64,000 bases of DNA from Sphingobacterium paludis (GTDB lineage Bacteria; Bacteroidota; Bacteroidia; Sphingobacteriales; Sphingobacteriaceae): positions 124,001 to 188,000 of the forward strand of contig NZ_SNZV01000008.1 in the NCBI RefSeq assembly GCF_004364125.1. Direction: 5' to 3'. Positions within the stretch are counted from its first letter, which is position 1; each line of letters starts with the position of its first letter. Below the pieces are notes generated by a model that worked only from the letters and a program-made list of their open reading frames with translations, had not been told where the DNA came from and did no database searches. This document shows positions 1 through 8,892 of the stretch, in pieces. The position numbers and the translations under genes are program-made.

Positions 1-2
1 TT

Positions 3-239
3 GCCATGATGCAGGATACGACTTATGGTTTAACTGCAGCTGTCTATTCGGGAGCTAGTGATCGTGTAGAACGAATTCTTTCGCAAATTGATTCGGGTTC
101 GGGATATTGGAACTGCTGCGACCGGGTCAGCGCCGGACTTCCCTGGAGTGGAAGAAAACATTCGGGAATCGGATCGACATTGTCTCATCAGGGATTACGT
201 GCTTTTACGAAGCCTAAAGGTTGGCATTTGAGGCCTTAA
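3..239 (+). CDS. Aldehyde dehydrogenase family protein, C-terminal fragment (cut by window edge)
   Basis: The frame is open from the left edge, so the 5' part of the gene lies outside the window. The 78 visible residues match the C-terminal end of NAD(P)-dependent aldehyde dehydrogenases: the segment DTTYGLTAAVYS is the usual 'D.TYGLTA.V.S' strand, and SGSGYWNCCDRV followed by PWSGRKHSGIGSTLS corresponds to the oligomerisation tail with its 'G.K.SG.G' motif. The catalytic Cys and Glu lie upstream and cannot be checked. The substrate cannot be told from this fragment. A strong hairpin at 343-383 follows and may end its transcript. Confidence 0.85.
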   Translation, partial: AMMQDTTYGLTAAVYSGASDRVERILSQIDSGSGYWNCCDRVSAGLPWSGRKHSGIGSTLSHQGLRAFTKPKGWHLRP

Positions 240-342
240 TATTGTTTTAGTTGCTCATTTGGGAAGTTCCAAAGAGCTTTTCCAAGATTGGAGTATGAGA
301 TAGAAGGTCTGGTCATCAGCAGTGCCAACCTTGGTTATTGTT

Positions 343-383
343 GTGAAAATGTGGAAAGCCCTAGGGGTTTACCACATTTTCAC
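343..383 (+). terminator. Long hairpin, probable terminator of the aldehyde dehydrogenase gene
   Basis: Arms GTGAAAATGTGG (343-354) and CCACATTTTCAC (372-383) are perfectly complementary. The loop continues the pairing (aaa/ttt, then ccc/ggg). A T-rich stretch follows at 387-400. It lies about 100 bases past the stop codon, further than usual. Confidence 0.6.
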
Positions 384-424
384 GCGTTTTCTTTCTTTTT
401 TCATGGGGGATCATGCTACCGATA

Positions 425-547
425 TTACATCTGAAGGGTAATATCTAATTTTTTAGCCAATGCCCCTAGATCAGATTTGGTATTACTCCAATTAACGCCC
501 ATCAGCCTGAACTCCTTATCGTACGATGCTCTTTCTCGTACGATAAT
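425..547 (-). pseudogene. Remnant of an IS3-type transposase OrfA (helix-turn-helix part)
   Basis: On the minus strand an open stretch of about 41 codons, closed by a stop at 425-427, reads as the N-terminal helix-turn-helix of IS3/IS150-type OrfA proteins: RERASYDKEFRLMGVNWSNT followed by SDLGALAKKLDI. In intact family members this is followed by an 'LYRWR' helix and a coiled coil; here a stop falls right after LDITLQM. No start codon with a leader, no orfB and no terminal inverted repeats are visible, so this looks like a relic of an old insertion. The family call rests on memory of the motif. Confidence 0.5.
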
Positions 548-594
548 TTATATTGAGAGCTGTAATTCCCATAAAAGAAAGCAATGCCAAAAAA

Positions 595-1902
595 TTACTT
601 ATTCGCTAACAAATACGATTTAAAGCCTTCATAATCCACACCGATCGGCGTGACCAAGCGTTCTTTTTGTGCTAAGGCAACTGCTTCTGCCGGAAGCTCG
701 ATAGCGCTAAACGCCTCGGCGGCTATGGCATCCGGAAACTTACAGGGATGCGCTGTCGACAAAAATACAGATGCGTACGTTCCGGGGTGTTCTTTTCGGT
801 ATTGCTTGGCGGCTAAATAAGCGATCGCCGTGTGTGGACAGGCCACATAGTTGTAGCGCGCATACATTTCCTCCATACCCTGCTTTGTCTCTTCATCAGT
901 ATACGTGTAAGACGAGACCACTTCCCGAATAGCATCGATATCCTGTTTAAACAGATCCTGAATACGTACCCAATTGCTTGGATTGCCTACATCCATGGCA
1001 TTTGCCAAGGTTTGTGTGGACGGCTTCGGCGCGTATCGTCCGTCTTGCAAAAAACGTGGAACGGTATCGTTGATGTTTGTGCCGGCAACAAAGTGCGTGA
1101 CAGGAAGCCCCATTTTAGATGCCAACAGCCCTGCCCCGATATTTCCGAAATTGCCACTTGGAACCGTAAAGATGACCTGCTGTGCACCTTGTGAACGCAC
1201 CTGCGCATAGGCCCAGAAATAATAAAACGTCTGCGGTATCAGTCTGGCGATATTGATTGAGTTTGCCGACGTCAGGCGAAGTTGCGCGTTTAGCGTTTCA
1301 TCGTTGAAAGCAGTTTTCACCAAGGTTTGGCAATCATCGAACGTACCATCAACCTCCAAGGCTCGGATATTTTGACCGTTGGTGGTCAGTTGGTCTTCCT
1401 GAACTTTGGAGACCTTGCCCTTCGGATAAAGGATGGTTACGCGGGTTCCCTCCACACCTAAAAAGCCAAGCGCAACGGCGCCTCCCGTATCACCGGAAGT
1501 GGCTACCAGCACATCCAAAAGCTGATCGCCTTGCGTCGAAAAATAACCCATGACACGGCTCATGAAACGCGCGCCAAAATCTTTGAAAGCGTAAGATGGC
1601 CCGTGGAACAGCTCGAGTACAGCCTGCTCCGCATCAAGGAATTTGACTGGAGCATCAAAATTGATAGCATCTGCAATAATGGCTTTCAGATCCGCCGCCG
1701 GAATATCGTCGCCAATCAAAGCGGAGGCCACATGAAAAGCGATATCTTGAAGGGAGTATTGCTGTATATTGCGAATAAAAGCCGGATCCAAAACGGGAAT
1801 CACCTCGGGCATGTACAACCCGCCATCTTGCGGCAAGGAAGTAAACACCGCATCCCGGAAAGACACACGCAAATCTTTATTATTGGTACTATATAATTTC
1901 AT
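595..1902 (-). CDS. thrC: Threonine synthase
   Basis: Catalyses the PLP-dependent conversion of O-phosphohomoserine to threonine, the last step of threonine synthesis. From the chosen start the protein is 435 residues, normal for the family. The N-terminal MKLYSTNN, the GGLYMPE segment near residue 30 and the PLP-lysine motif GPSYAFKDFGARF (Lys about 107) are diagnostic; ATSGDTGGA and PSGNFGN are the phosphate and cofactor loops. The frame extends to 1935, but the first codon there is TTG and family proteins begin with the MKLYST sequence, so I chose ATG 1902. It is the last gene of thrA-thrB-thrC, 119 bases after thrB, presumably under the thr leader. Confidence 0.95.
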   Translation of the reverse strand: MKLYSTNNKDLRVSFRDAVFTSLPQDGGLYMPEVIPVLDPAFIRNIQQYSLQDIAFHVASALIGDDIPAADLKAIIADAINFDAPVKFLDAEQAVLELFHGPSYAFKDFGARFMSRVMGYFSTQGDQLLDVLVATSGDTGGAVALGFLGVEGTRVTILYPKGKVSKVQEDQLTTNGQNIRALEVDGTFDDCQTLVKTAFNDETLNAQLRLTSANSINIARLIPQTFYYFWAYAQVRSQGAQQVIFTVPSGNFGNIGAGLLASKMGLPVTHFVAGTNINDTVPRFLQDGRYAPKPSTQTLANAMDVGNPSNWVRIQDLFKQDIDAIREVVSSYTYTDEETKQGMEEMYARYNYVACPHTAIAYLAAKQYRKEHPGTYASVFLSTAHPCKFPDAIAAEAFSAIELPAEAVALAQKERLVTPIGVDYEGFKSYLLANK

Positions 1903-2021
1903 ATGCGATAAATATTTTTTAAAGGCCATATCCAATGTTCAGCTTGTTTTCAATTATTTTGGCAAACATGGACATGGCGTGATGATATATGTATTATACT
2001 ACAGAAAAAGTCAAGACTAAC

Positions 2022-3005
2022 TTACCCCAATATTTTTGGGCCGTCAACATTAACGGCGGAAACATATTTAAAACTGTCAATATCACAAGCCGTCAAATGC
2101 TGCTGAATTTCGGTTGCGGCTTGCTTAGCAACAGCCTCTCCTTTTGCAATGGCGACCACGGATGGTCCGGAACCAGATATTCCAAAGCTCAGTGCGCCAG
2201 CGGCTAGTGCAATGCGTTTCATTTCATAAAATTCGGGAATCAGGATCGCCCGTGTCGGTTCAATAAGCACGTCATGCATACTCCGACTGATCAGATCGTA
2301 ATTGCTTTCGTACAAGCCAGCAACCAGTCCGGCAATATTTCCCCATTGCGTCACGGCATCTTTCAACAAGACCTTTTCTTTGATGAGTTGCCGGGCATCG
2401 CGTGTGGGCACATCAACCTGCGGAAAAACAATACCGGCATACAACGCATCCGGTACCGGCAGGCTGATTACATCCAGCGGGTTATGTCCGCGGATCAAAG
2501 TTATTCCTCCCATCAACGCCGGCGCAACGTTATCGGCATGACCATGTCCACAGGCCAAGCGCTCGCCCTCTACACAGAAAGGCATAAGCTCGGCCTTAGA
2601 CAACGGATTACCCAGTAAGGTGTTGATCGCAAAAAGACCAGCCACAGTGCTTGCCGAGCTTGATCCAAGTCCGCTCCCTATAGGCATATGCTTCGTCAAC
2701 TCGATTTCTATGCCGAGTTCATCCTGAAGCCCCAAATGCGTCAACAGCATTTTCACACAGGCGCTGACCGTATTCTTGTCCGCATCTAATGGCAGTCGTC
2801 CGTCGTCGCCCACAATAGAACGAATACGGACACCGGGCTGCGCCACGCGATACATGGCCACCTCGTCGCCGGGATGATCCACCGCAAAGCCCAGCACATC
2901 GAAACCACAGATCATATTCGCTACCGTAGCCGGTGCGAAAACACGAACCTGGTCCAATAGGCTATTGAAGTCTATCTGATATTCTCTTTTTTCCAATGAT
3001 TCCAT
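2022..3005 (-). CDS. thrB: Homoserine kinase
   Basis: Phosphorylates homoserine to O-phosphohomoserine with ATP. The protein has 327 residues and belongs to the GHMP kinases: PIGSGLGSSSAST (residues 108-120) is the ATP-binding loop, the N-terminal VRVFAPATVANMICGFDVLG is the substrate-binding start typical of ThrB, and SFGISGSGPSVVA is the C-terminal GHMP motif. It follows thrA by only 12 bases, so the two are surely co-transcribed, and it feeds thrC directly downstream. Confidence 0.96.
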   Translation of the reverse strand: MESLEKREYQIDFNSLLDQVRVFAPATVANMICGFDVLGFAVDHPGDEVAMYRVAQPGVRIRSIVGDDGRLPLDADKNTVSACVKMLLTHLGLQDELGIEIELTKHMPIGSGLGSSSASTVAGLFAINTLLGNPLSKAELMPFCVEGERLACGHGHADNVAPALMGGITLIRGHNPLDVISLPVPDALYAGIVFPQVDVPTRDARQLIKEKVLLKDAVTQWGNIAGLVAGLYESNYDLISRSMHDVLIEPTRAILIPEFYEMKRIALAAGALSFGISGSGPSVVAIAKGEAVAKQAATEIQQHLTACDIDSFKYVSAVNVDGPKILG

Positions 3006-3017
3006 AATAAAAATGTA

Positions 3018-5465
3018 TTAAGCTCCCACATTGACTAAATCTGCAAAGACACCGGCAGCAGTGACCTCCGCGCCAGCGCCCGGCCCTTTGACTACCAACG
3101 GACGTTCTTTGTACCGTTCCGTGGTAAAGGAAATGATGTTATCGCTTCCTGACAAAGCGTAAAAAGGATGATTCTCATCCACCATTTCCAGCGCGATAGA
3201 GACCTTTCCATCTTCCAGTTTGCCGATATAACGGATCACTTTATGTTCACGGCTGGCTTTCTCTTTCAGCGCATTAAAGTACTGATCGGCTTTCAGCAAT
3301 TCGGCATAAAAATCGTCTACCGAAGCGGCATCCAAACAGGCTTGTGGTAAGATTGCGCCCAAATCCACATCAGTAGATTCTAGGGCATAGCCAGCATCGC
3401 GCGCCAAAATCAACATCTTGCGCATGAAATCCACACCGCCTAAGTCGTCCCGCGGATCAGGCTCTGTATAGCCAAGCTCCTGCGCCTGTTTGACGGTTTC
3501 GTAAAATGATGAATCGCCGATAAAGTTATTGAAGATATACGAGATCGTTCCGGAAAGGATAGCTTCAATCTTCACAATACGATCCCCGCTCAGCATCAAA
3601 TCTTTCAACACCCGTACGATCGGCAAGCCAGCGCCAACATTGGTTTCGTAAAAGAAATCAACCCCATGTTTGCGAGCCGTCTCATGCAATTTTTGATAGT
3701 ACGCATACTCGCCCGAATTGGCAATCTTATTACAGGTAACGATGGAGATATTCGCTTTAAATATTTCCTCATAGTATGTCGACGGCAGTTTACTTGCTGT
3801 ATTGTCAATAAACACACAGTTTGGTAGGTTCATGGCCCGCATGCGATCGATAAATGAAGCTAGATCAGACACCTCCCCCTTTTCTTCCAGTGCATCAGCC
3901 CAATGTGTTAGATCAATACCATCGCTGTTAAAAAGCATCTTTCGCGAGTTGGACACACCGACCACATTAATCTCAATATCGTTGTTTTCGACCAAAAAGT
4001 TATGTTGCTCGTGAATCTGGCGGAAAAGCGTAGATCCAATATTGCCGGTGCCCACATTAAACACGTGCAATGTCTTCTTCAACTGTGCAAAGAATGCATC
4101 GTGCACCGCATTAAGTGCCTTGGCTAAATTTTCCTTCCCGATAATAACCGATATATTCAATTCGGAAGAGCCTTGGGCGATAGCCCGTACATTGATGCCG
4201 TTTCGCCCCAAAGCGTAGAACAATCGGCCAGACATGCCTGGTGTTCTTTTCATGTTTTCGCCTACAATAGCTAGCACAGAAAGGTTATCTTCAACCACCG
4301 GCGCTTGCAATTTGTTTGCCTCCAGCTCCAATTCAAATTCTGCTTCGATTAGTTTTACTGCTTTTGACGCATCATCCGGATTAACAGCAAAGGTAATGCT
4401 GTGCTCGGATGATGACTGTGTGATAAGCACCACATTAATCTGTTCGCGCGCCAACAGGGTGAACAAGCGGCCACTAAAACCCGATTTACCGATCATGCCG
4501 CTACCGGAAAGGTTGATGACAGCGATATCGGAAATGGAGGATATACCTTTTATGGGGAAAGCGGATTTTCCACTTTCATATTGTATGGTGGTTCCCGGAA
4601 AATCAGGTTCGAAGGTATTGCGGATGACGATAGGAATCTTCTTTAAAAACGCGGGAATCATCGTTGGCGGATAGATTACTTTGGCGCCGAAGTAAGAAAG
4701 CTCCATTGCTTCCGTATAAGAAAGGATAGGTTGTGAAAACGCTTTCTTGACAATACGTGGATCGGCCGTGAGCATCCCGTTCACGTCGGTCCAGATTTCA
4801 ATCGCTGAAGCCTGTAGCACCGCGCCAAATATAGCGGCTGTGTAATCTGATCCACCTCGGCCAAGCGTCGTTACCCGACCTTTGTCGTTAGAGCCGATAA
4901 AGCCGGTTACAAACATCAGCTTTTCAGCATGTGTGAAGCCCAGCGACTGAATCAACTGATGGGTGAGCTCCTCATTCACCTGTGCATGACCAAAATTGGA
5001 ATTGGTCTTTATGTAGTGGGAAGCGTCAATGAATTCGGTTTCGGGAATCTCCTGTTCGATGATTTTAGCTACCATGTAGTTGGACAAACGTTCGCCGAAG
5101 GAGACAATAAGGTCTTTGCTTTGCAAACTCAACTCTTTTAATGCACTGACGCCTTGAAGAATTTCTTCCAGGTCGTTCAACATGAGTTTAAGTTTCGTAA
5201 ATACGGGATTTTGGAATTTCACGGCAATCAGCTTCTTGACCACATCGAAATGCTTCGCTTCCAAAAATTTCAAATCGTCTTCAAAAGGAATCCGTTCTGC
5301 TGCGTTCTCGGCCATCTTGGTGAGTAGGTTCGTCACACCAGACATGGCCGACAAAACTACCAGCGGTTTTTCGCCAGCAATGTAGGCCTGTTTAACAATA
5401 GTAAGTACTGCTTCAATGCTCGCTACTGAACCAACGGATGTCCCTCCGAACTTTAATACTTTCAT
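3018..5465 (-). CDS. thrA: Bifunctional aspartokinase / homoserine dehydrogenase
   Basis: Carries out the first and third steps of the aspartate-to-threonine route. At 815 residues it has the length of the fused enzyme. The N terminus MKVLKFGGTSVGS is the aspartokinase nucleotide-binding motif; the kinase domain spans about 1-300, followed by two ACT regulatory repeats (about 310-455, SGSGMIGKSGFSGRLF and GENMKRTPGMSGRLF). FNVGTGNIGSTL near residue 463 opens the Rossmann fold of homoserine dehydrogenase; NVGAGLPIV and GTISYIFN are in its catalytic part. The ACT repeats suggest end-product inhibition as in the family. It is the first structural gene after the leader/attenuator at 5509-5632. 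Confidence 0.97.
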   Translation of the reverse strand: MKVLKFGGTSVGSVASIEAVLTIVKQAYIAGEKPLVVLSAMSGVTNLLTKMAENAAERIPFEDDLKFLEAKHFDVVKKLIAVKFQNPVFTKLKLMLNDLEEILQGVSALKELSLQSKDLIVSFGERLSNYMVAKIIEQEIPETEFIDASHYIKTNSNFGHAQVNEELTHQLIQSLGFTHAEKLMFVTGFIGSNDKGRVTTLGRGGSDYTAAIFGAVLQASAIEIWTDVNGMLTADPRIVKKAFSQPILSYTEAMELSYFGAKVIYPPTMIPAFLKKIPIVIRNTFEPDFPGTTIQYESGKSAFPIKGISSISDIAVINLSGSGMIGKSGFSGRLFTLLAREQINVVLITQSSSEHSITFAVNPDDASKAVKLIEAEFELELEANKLQAPVVEDNLSVLAIVGENMKRTPGMSGRLFYALGRNGINVRAIAQGSSELNISVIIGKENLAKALNAVHDAFFAQLKKTLHVFNVGTGNIGSTLFRQIHEQHNFLVENNDIEINVVGVSNSRKMLFNSDGIDLTHWADALEEKGEVSDLASFIDRMRAMNLPNCVFIDNTASKLPSTYYEEIFKANISIVTCNKIANSGEYAYYQKLHETARKHGVDFFYETNVGAGLPIVRVLKDLMLSGDRIVKIEAILSGTISYIFNNFIGDSSFYETVKQAQELGYTEPDPRDDLGGVDFMRKMLILARDAGYALESTDVDLGAILPQACLDAASVDDFYAELLKADQYFNALKEKASREHKVIRYIGKLEDGKVSIALEMVDENHPFYALSGSDNIISFTTERYKERPLVVKGPGAGAEVTAAGVFADLVNVGA

Positions 5466-5508
5466 CTTTGTCTTTTTATAAAATTAATTCCCTGTTTATC
5501 AATAAAAA

Positions 5509-5532
5509 AGCCTTCCCCGGTGGAGGAAGGCT
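5509..5532 (-). terminator. Attenuator terminator hairpin of the thr operon
   Basis: On the minus strand the arms AGCCTTCC and GGAAGGCT (8 bp, at 5525-5532 and 5509-5516) enclose an 8-base loop and are followed at once by six T residues. The hairpin lies between the leader peptide stop (5567) and the thrA start (5465). The leader segment GGAGGAAG (5570-5577) can instead pair with CTTCCTCC (5522-5529), which covers part of the first terminator arm and the loop, so antiterminator and terminator exclude each other. Confidence 0.8.
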
Positions 5533-5566
5533 CTATATGTTGTGTACACTTATTTATACAATAGAA

Positions 5567-5632
5567 TTACTTCCTCCGAGGTTTGTTGCCGGTGGTAATA
5601 ATAATGGATGTAATAATAGTGTGTCTGTACAT
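5567..5632 (-). CDS. thrL: thr operon leader peptide
   Basis: A 21-codon minus-strand frame starts at ATG 5632 and stops at 5567-5569. Residues 5-14 read TIITSIIITT, so nine of 21 residues are Thr or Ile, the composition expected of a ribosome-stalling control peptide; the E. coli thr leader is likewise a run of Thr and Ile codons. The antiterminator strand GGAGGAAG (5570-5577) lies directly before the stop codon, so a ribosome that finishes the peptide would mask it and let the terminator at 5509-5532 form, while a ribosome stalled at the Thr/Ile codons would leave it free. A promoter box at 5680-5687 gives a leader of about 40 bases. It is too short for routine gene finders. Confidence 0.8.
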   Translation of the reverse strand: MYRHTIITSIIITTGNKPRRK

Positions 5633-5679
5633 GATCTTTTAAAAACTTGTTAAATATAGGAGTAAAAAATTGAACATAT

Positions 5680-5687
5680 CAAATTTA
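5680..5687 (-). promoter_or_regulatory. -7 promoter box of the thr operon
   Basis: The minus strand reads TAAATTTG, an exact match to the Bacteroidota -7 consensus TAnnTTTG. Transcription would begin about six bases downstream, near 5674, ahead of the leader peptide. No convincing -33 TTG at the usual distance is visible in the A/T-rich upstream stretch. Confidence 0.6.
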
Positions 5688-5832
5688 TTTTAATTTTTTT
5701 TAATAAAATGGCAACTCCGTATGCTCATAATCGATCGTACTGCCCCCATTACGTCTTGGGTATTTATACGGCAATCGAAAAAATAAAAAAGTTAAAATAC
5801 GTTAAAACTACGTTAAAAAACCAAAAAAATGC

Positions 5833-5863
5833 TTGGATCAATACGTATTATGTATTAGATTTG
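5833..5863 (+). promoter_or_regulatory. Promoter of the NlpC/P60 gene
   Basis: TTG at 5833-5835 and TAGATTTG at 5856-5863 are separated by 20 bases, matching the Bacteroidota TTG / TAnnTTTG arrangement. The ATG at 5922 lies about 58 bases downstream. Confidence 0.6.
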
Positions 5864-5921
5864 CTTCAGTCCTGTAGAAAATACAAGACAGCGTATAGAA
5901 GTTGTATATTAAAGCGAACAA

Positions 5922-6503
5922 ATGAATACAAAGAAACTAGTAGCAGGAATGCTCTTCATAGGCTTATGTCTAGTGTCGCAGGCACAAACAACCAAATCAA
6001 AAACCACCTCCGCCGATCCGGATAACCTTGCAAAAGAATACTTCTCACAAATTATGGGTGTTGCGTCCAACGCCATGGCTAACACGAAGCTTTATCAATT
6101 TGTCTATGAGTGGTTAGGTACTCCCTACCGGTTAGGAGGAGATTCTAAAAATGGCATTGACTGTTCTAAATTTTCGCTCGCTGTGTACGAAAATGTATTC
6201 AATACCACTATTGGTTACAATAGTCGTAACCAATACGCGAACGTAAAACAGATCCGTAAAAACGATCTACAACCAGGTGACTTGGTTTTCTTTAAAATTC
6301 GCAGCAGACAAATTACCCATGTTGGCGTTTACCTCGGCGATGATAAGTTTGCACATGCCTCCTCCAGCAGAGGCGTTATGGTAAGCAACCTAAATGAAGC
6401 TTATTGGAAGCGCTACTTTTATAATGGTGGAAGACCAATTGAAGAGCCAGGAATAATGACAGCGAATTCTCGCCTCGACGATGATAATAAAAATTTAAAT
6501 TAA
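5922..6503 (+). CDS. NlpC/P60 family cell-wall hydrolase
   Basis: A 193-residue exported cysteine peptidase expected to cut peptide links in peptidoglycan. A signal peptide is evident (MNTKKLVAGMLFIGLCLVSQ, cleavage after AQA). The catalytic triad is intact: Cys in GIDCSKF (residue 81), His in THVGVYLG (133) and a third His in FAHASSS (145). GTPYRLGG and LQPGDLVFF are further family motifs. There are no SH3 or LysM domains, so it resembles the minimal Spr-type endopeptidases of Gram-negative bacteria. It stands alone, with its own promoter at 5833-5863 and a strong terminator at 6521-6552. Confidence 0.92.
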   Translation: MNTKKLVAGMLFIGLCLVSQAQTTKSKTTSADPDNLAKEYFSQIMGVASNAMANTKLYQFVYEWLGTPYRLGGDSKNGIDCSKFSLAVYENVFNTTIGYNSRNQYANVKQIRKNDLQPGDLVFFKIRSRQITHVGVYLGDDKFAHASSSRGVMVSNLNEAYWKRYFYNGGRPIEEPGIMTANSRLDDDNKNLN

Positions 6504-6520
6504 TTCCCATAAATATCAGA

Positions 6521-6552
6521 AAAGGTCTAGATCAACAGTCTAGACCTTTTTT
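6521..6552 (+). terminator. Rho-independent terminator after the NlpC/P60 gene
   Basis: AAAGGTCTAGA (6521-6531) and TCTAGACCTTT (6539-6549) form an 11-bp perfect stem with a 7-base loop, followed by a run of T. Confidence 0.88.
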
Positions 6553-6812
6553 GTTGATGCAGGTAGCCAATGGTTCTCCTCTTTCCAAGTCTTGGTGGGC
6601 AATGATCGAATAGCTATAGCATGCACGAACAGAACATGCTCACCAGACGATGTTCGAAACGAAACAAAACGTAGACAACAGTTCCTGCCCCATAAAAATC
6701 AAGAGATTCTGCGCAGAAAGACGAGGTCTACAGCCCGCCGCTATTAACGCTTTCGTGCGATTTTATTTAAAAGATTTAGTACTTTTACGTTGTTGTAATC
6801 AAAGAACAAAAC

Positions 6813-7328
6813 ATGTCTACGAAAAGAACCCTTATTTTAGATAAAGAACAAATTCGTCAAAAATCCATCCGAATTGCCTATCAAATTTTAGAAGATAATT
6901 TTGAGGAGACATCCATTGTTTTGGCAGGTATTGCCGACCGCGGATACGTGTTTGCTAAACGCCTACAACAGATATTAGTTGATATTGCTCCGGAAAAAAC
7001 ATTTGAACTCCTGAAGATCAGTATTGCGAAAACCAAACGCAGTTTAGAAGCGACGTCTGACGAGTCGTTGGACATCGCCAAAGATAAAGTGATTATCCTG
7101 ATTGATGATGTACTGAATAGCGGGCGGACATTGGCTTATGGACTGGGATTGTTTTTGGACACCCCTTTGAAAAAGATGCGCACCGCGGTATTGATTGATC
7201 GATCGCACCACCAGTTTCCACTTTTCAGTGATTACTACGGCCTTAAACTTTCGACAATTTTGAAAGAGCACGTCGAAGTGGTCTTGGAAGAATTTGATGG
7301 TGCGGAAGATGCGGCATGGTTATCCTAA
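6813..7328 (+). CDS. Phosphoribosyltransferase family protein (PyrR/HPRT-like)
   Basis: A 171-residue type I phosphoribosyltransferase. The PRPP-binding motif is VIILIDDVLNSGRTLAYG at about residues 92-109, with the two acidic residues and the following S-G-R-T loop. AGIADRGYVFAKRL near residue 40 matches the 'RG..lA..l' region used by purine- and pyrimidine-salvage members. It resembles the second PyrR protein of this window (34279-34830) but is more divergent, so base specificity cannot be told. The gene is monocistronic and faces a convergent transglycosylase gene 15 bases away. A weak -7-like box TACTTTTA lies at 6780-6787. Confidence 0.8.
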   Translation: MSTKRTLILDKEQIRQKSIRIAYQILEDNFEETSIVLAGIADRGYVFAKRLQQILVDIAPEKTFELLKISIAKTKRSLEATSDESLDIAKDKVIILIDDVLNSGRTLAYGLGLFLDTPLKKMRTAVLIDRSHHQFPLFSDYYGLKLSTILKEHVEVVLEEFDGAEDAAWLS

Positions 7329-7343
7329 CCGCATCCCCCATCC

Positions 7344-8780
7344 TTACTTTTTAATTTTAATTTTCTGTCCTATGCTGAGTGTACTGCCGCGCAGGTTGTT
7401 ATCAGCTTTAATCTGTGCTATCGTACTTCCCTTATGCTTGTTGGCTATATGCGATAGTGTATCTCCCTTACGCACGGTATAGGTGACATAGGCTGTCGCT
7501 GATGCAGATTTGCCAACCGTCGTGCTTCTAGCTTTTGCTAAGCGGATGTTTTCTTCCTTTTCCAGCAGGAGTGTGCGCCCAGCAATGCGACTATTTAGCG
7601 AAAGGCCATTCCACGCCCTTAAATCTTGAACAGCAACCCCAAATTTACGCGCTACCGAAGCTACTGATTCACCTTGCTTGGCCGTATACTTTGCCGGCCT
7701 GGATGGCGAAGAAGCAATGATCATCGCCTGCTCTCTTGGTGAGCCCGGAAATGGTGTATTGCTCAACGCCGCATAGAGCAAGCTATCATTGGATGAGCTC
7801 GTTTGCGGCAATATCAATCGTTTTGGTTTATCGCCACTGGCGACAATAATCGTACGTTTAAAGGAAGGATTGAATTTTTTCAATGTTTCCAACGGCAGGT
7901 TGATAGCTGTGGCCACACGTGCCAAGTCTACGTTATTTTCCACCATAATTGGCTTCGCCGCGAACACGAAATCCGTATCTGCATTTTCGATTCCATATTC
8001 TTGCGCATGTTTTAACGTATAGGTCATCGCAATAAATTTAGGAATGTAATTTTGTGTTTCTTCGGGTAAATAGGGAGACAGTTGCCAGAAGTCGGGGTGA
8101 TCTAATCCGGAGCGTTCAATGGCTCTTCTTACGGCACCACGGCCGCAATTGTAAGAAGCAAGCGCAAGGAGCCAATCGTTAAATTCGTCGTAAGCCTCTT
8201 TGAAGTATCGACCCGCCGCATGGCAGGCCGCATAAGGATCCTTACGCTCGTCAATATAACTATCCATGGTCAAATCATAGCCTTTGGCCGTGGCATACAT
8301 AAACTGCCATAGGCCAACTGCTCCCGACCTAGACACCAAGTGAGGATCCAACGACGATTCCACAACCGATATATACTTAATTTCATCAGGAATGCCGGTG
8401 CCTTGGAATATCTCCTCGTAAATCGGGAAATAATGTTGCGCCAATCCTTGCAATTTGCACATATATGGGTTGTAATTTCGGGAAACGTATTTATCGATGT
8501 AGGATTTGATCTTCTCGTTATACGCCAATGGGACGGTCTTCTGAATTTTCCGCATCCGTTGAAAGATGAGCGAATCTTCCGCATTGTGGATAGGATCGAC
8601 GTAAGAAAGTTTTTTTAGAGAGTCGATGCCGGAAAAGATAGCATCGCGTTGGTTGCTGACTAGTTCTTGTAAATGCAAGGTATGCTCTTCAGTCTCCATA
8701 TGTGCCATGTCTTGTGCGATGGCCGACTGCGTTATGCTTAGGGCACAAAACGGCAATACCCATAAATGGATTTTCTTCAT
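7344..8780 (-). CDS. Membrane-bound lytic murein transglycosylase with two LysM domains (MltD-like)
   Basis: Cleaves the glycan strands of peptidoglycan in the periplasm to form anhydromuropeptides. The 478-residue protein has a signal peptide (residues 1-22, ending ITQSAIAQ), an SLT domain at about 115-250 with catalytic Glu 141 in SVVESSLDPH, then the typical SRSGAVGLWQFM and ALASYNCGRGAV motifs. Two LysM modules follow: one at about 365-410 (KQGESVASVARKFGV) and a canonical one at about 430-476 (VRKGDTLSHIANKH). There is no lipobox, unlike E. coli MltD. A hairpin at 8893-8923 separates it from tatA. Confidence 0.93.
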   Translation of the reverse strand: MKKIHLWVLPFCALSITQSAIAQDMAHMETEEHTLHLQELVSNQRDAIFSGIDSLKKLSYVDPIHNAEDSLIFQRMRKIQKTVPLAYNEKIKSYIDKYVSRNYNPYMCKLQGLAQHYFPIYEEIFQGTGIPDEIKYISVVESSLDPHLVSRSGAVGLWQFMYATAKGYDLTMDSYIDERKDPYAACHAAGRYFKEAYDEFNDWLLALASYNCGRGAVRRAIERSGLDHPDFWQLSPYLPEETQNYIPKFIAMTYTLKHAQEYGIENADTDFVFAAKPIMVENNVDLARVATAINLPLETLKKFNPSFKRTIIVASGDKPKRLILPQTSSSNDSLLYAALSNTPFPGSPREQAMIIASSPSRPAKYTAKQGESVASVARKFGVAVQDLRAWNGLSLNSRIAGRTLLLEKEENIRLAKARSTTVGKSASATAYVTYTVRKGDTLSHIANKHKGSTIAQIKADNNLRGSTLSIGQKIKIKK

Positions 8781-8892
8781 AAGTTTTTATTTCATGAATA
8801 ATTCACGGTTTAAGGCGTATGAACTTCAATAGTCTAAACTTTCATGTATAAACGCTGAAAATACGTGGTTAGTATAGTCCATATAAAATTAA

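Noticed and set aside
5708..6025. 105-codon plus-strand frame before the NlpC/P60 gene
   Set aside because: It overlaps the NlpC gene in another frame, covers its promoter and has no recognisable motif.
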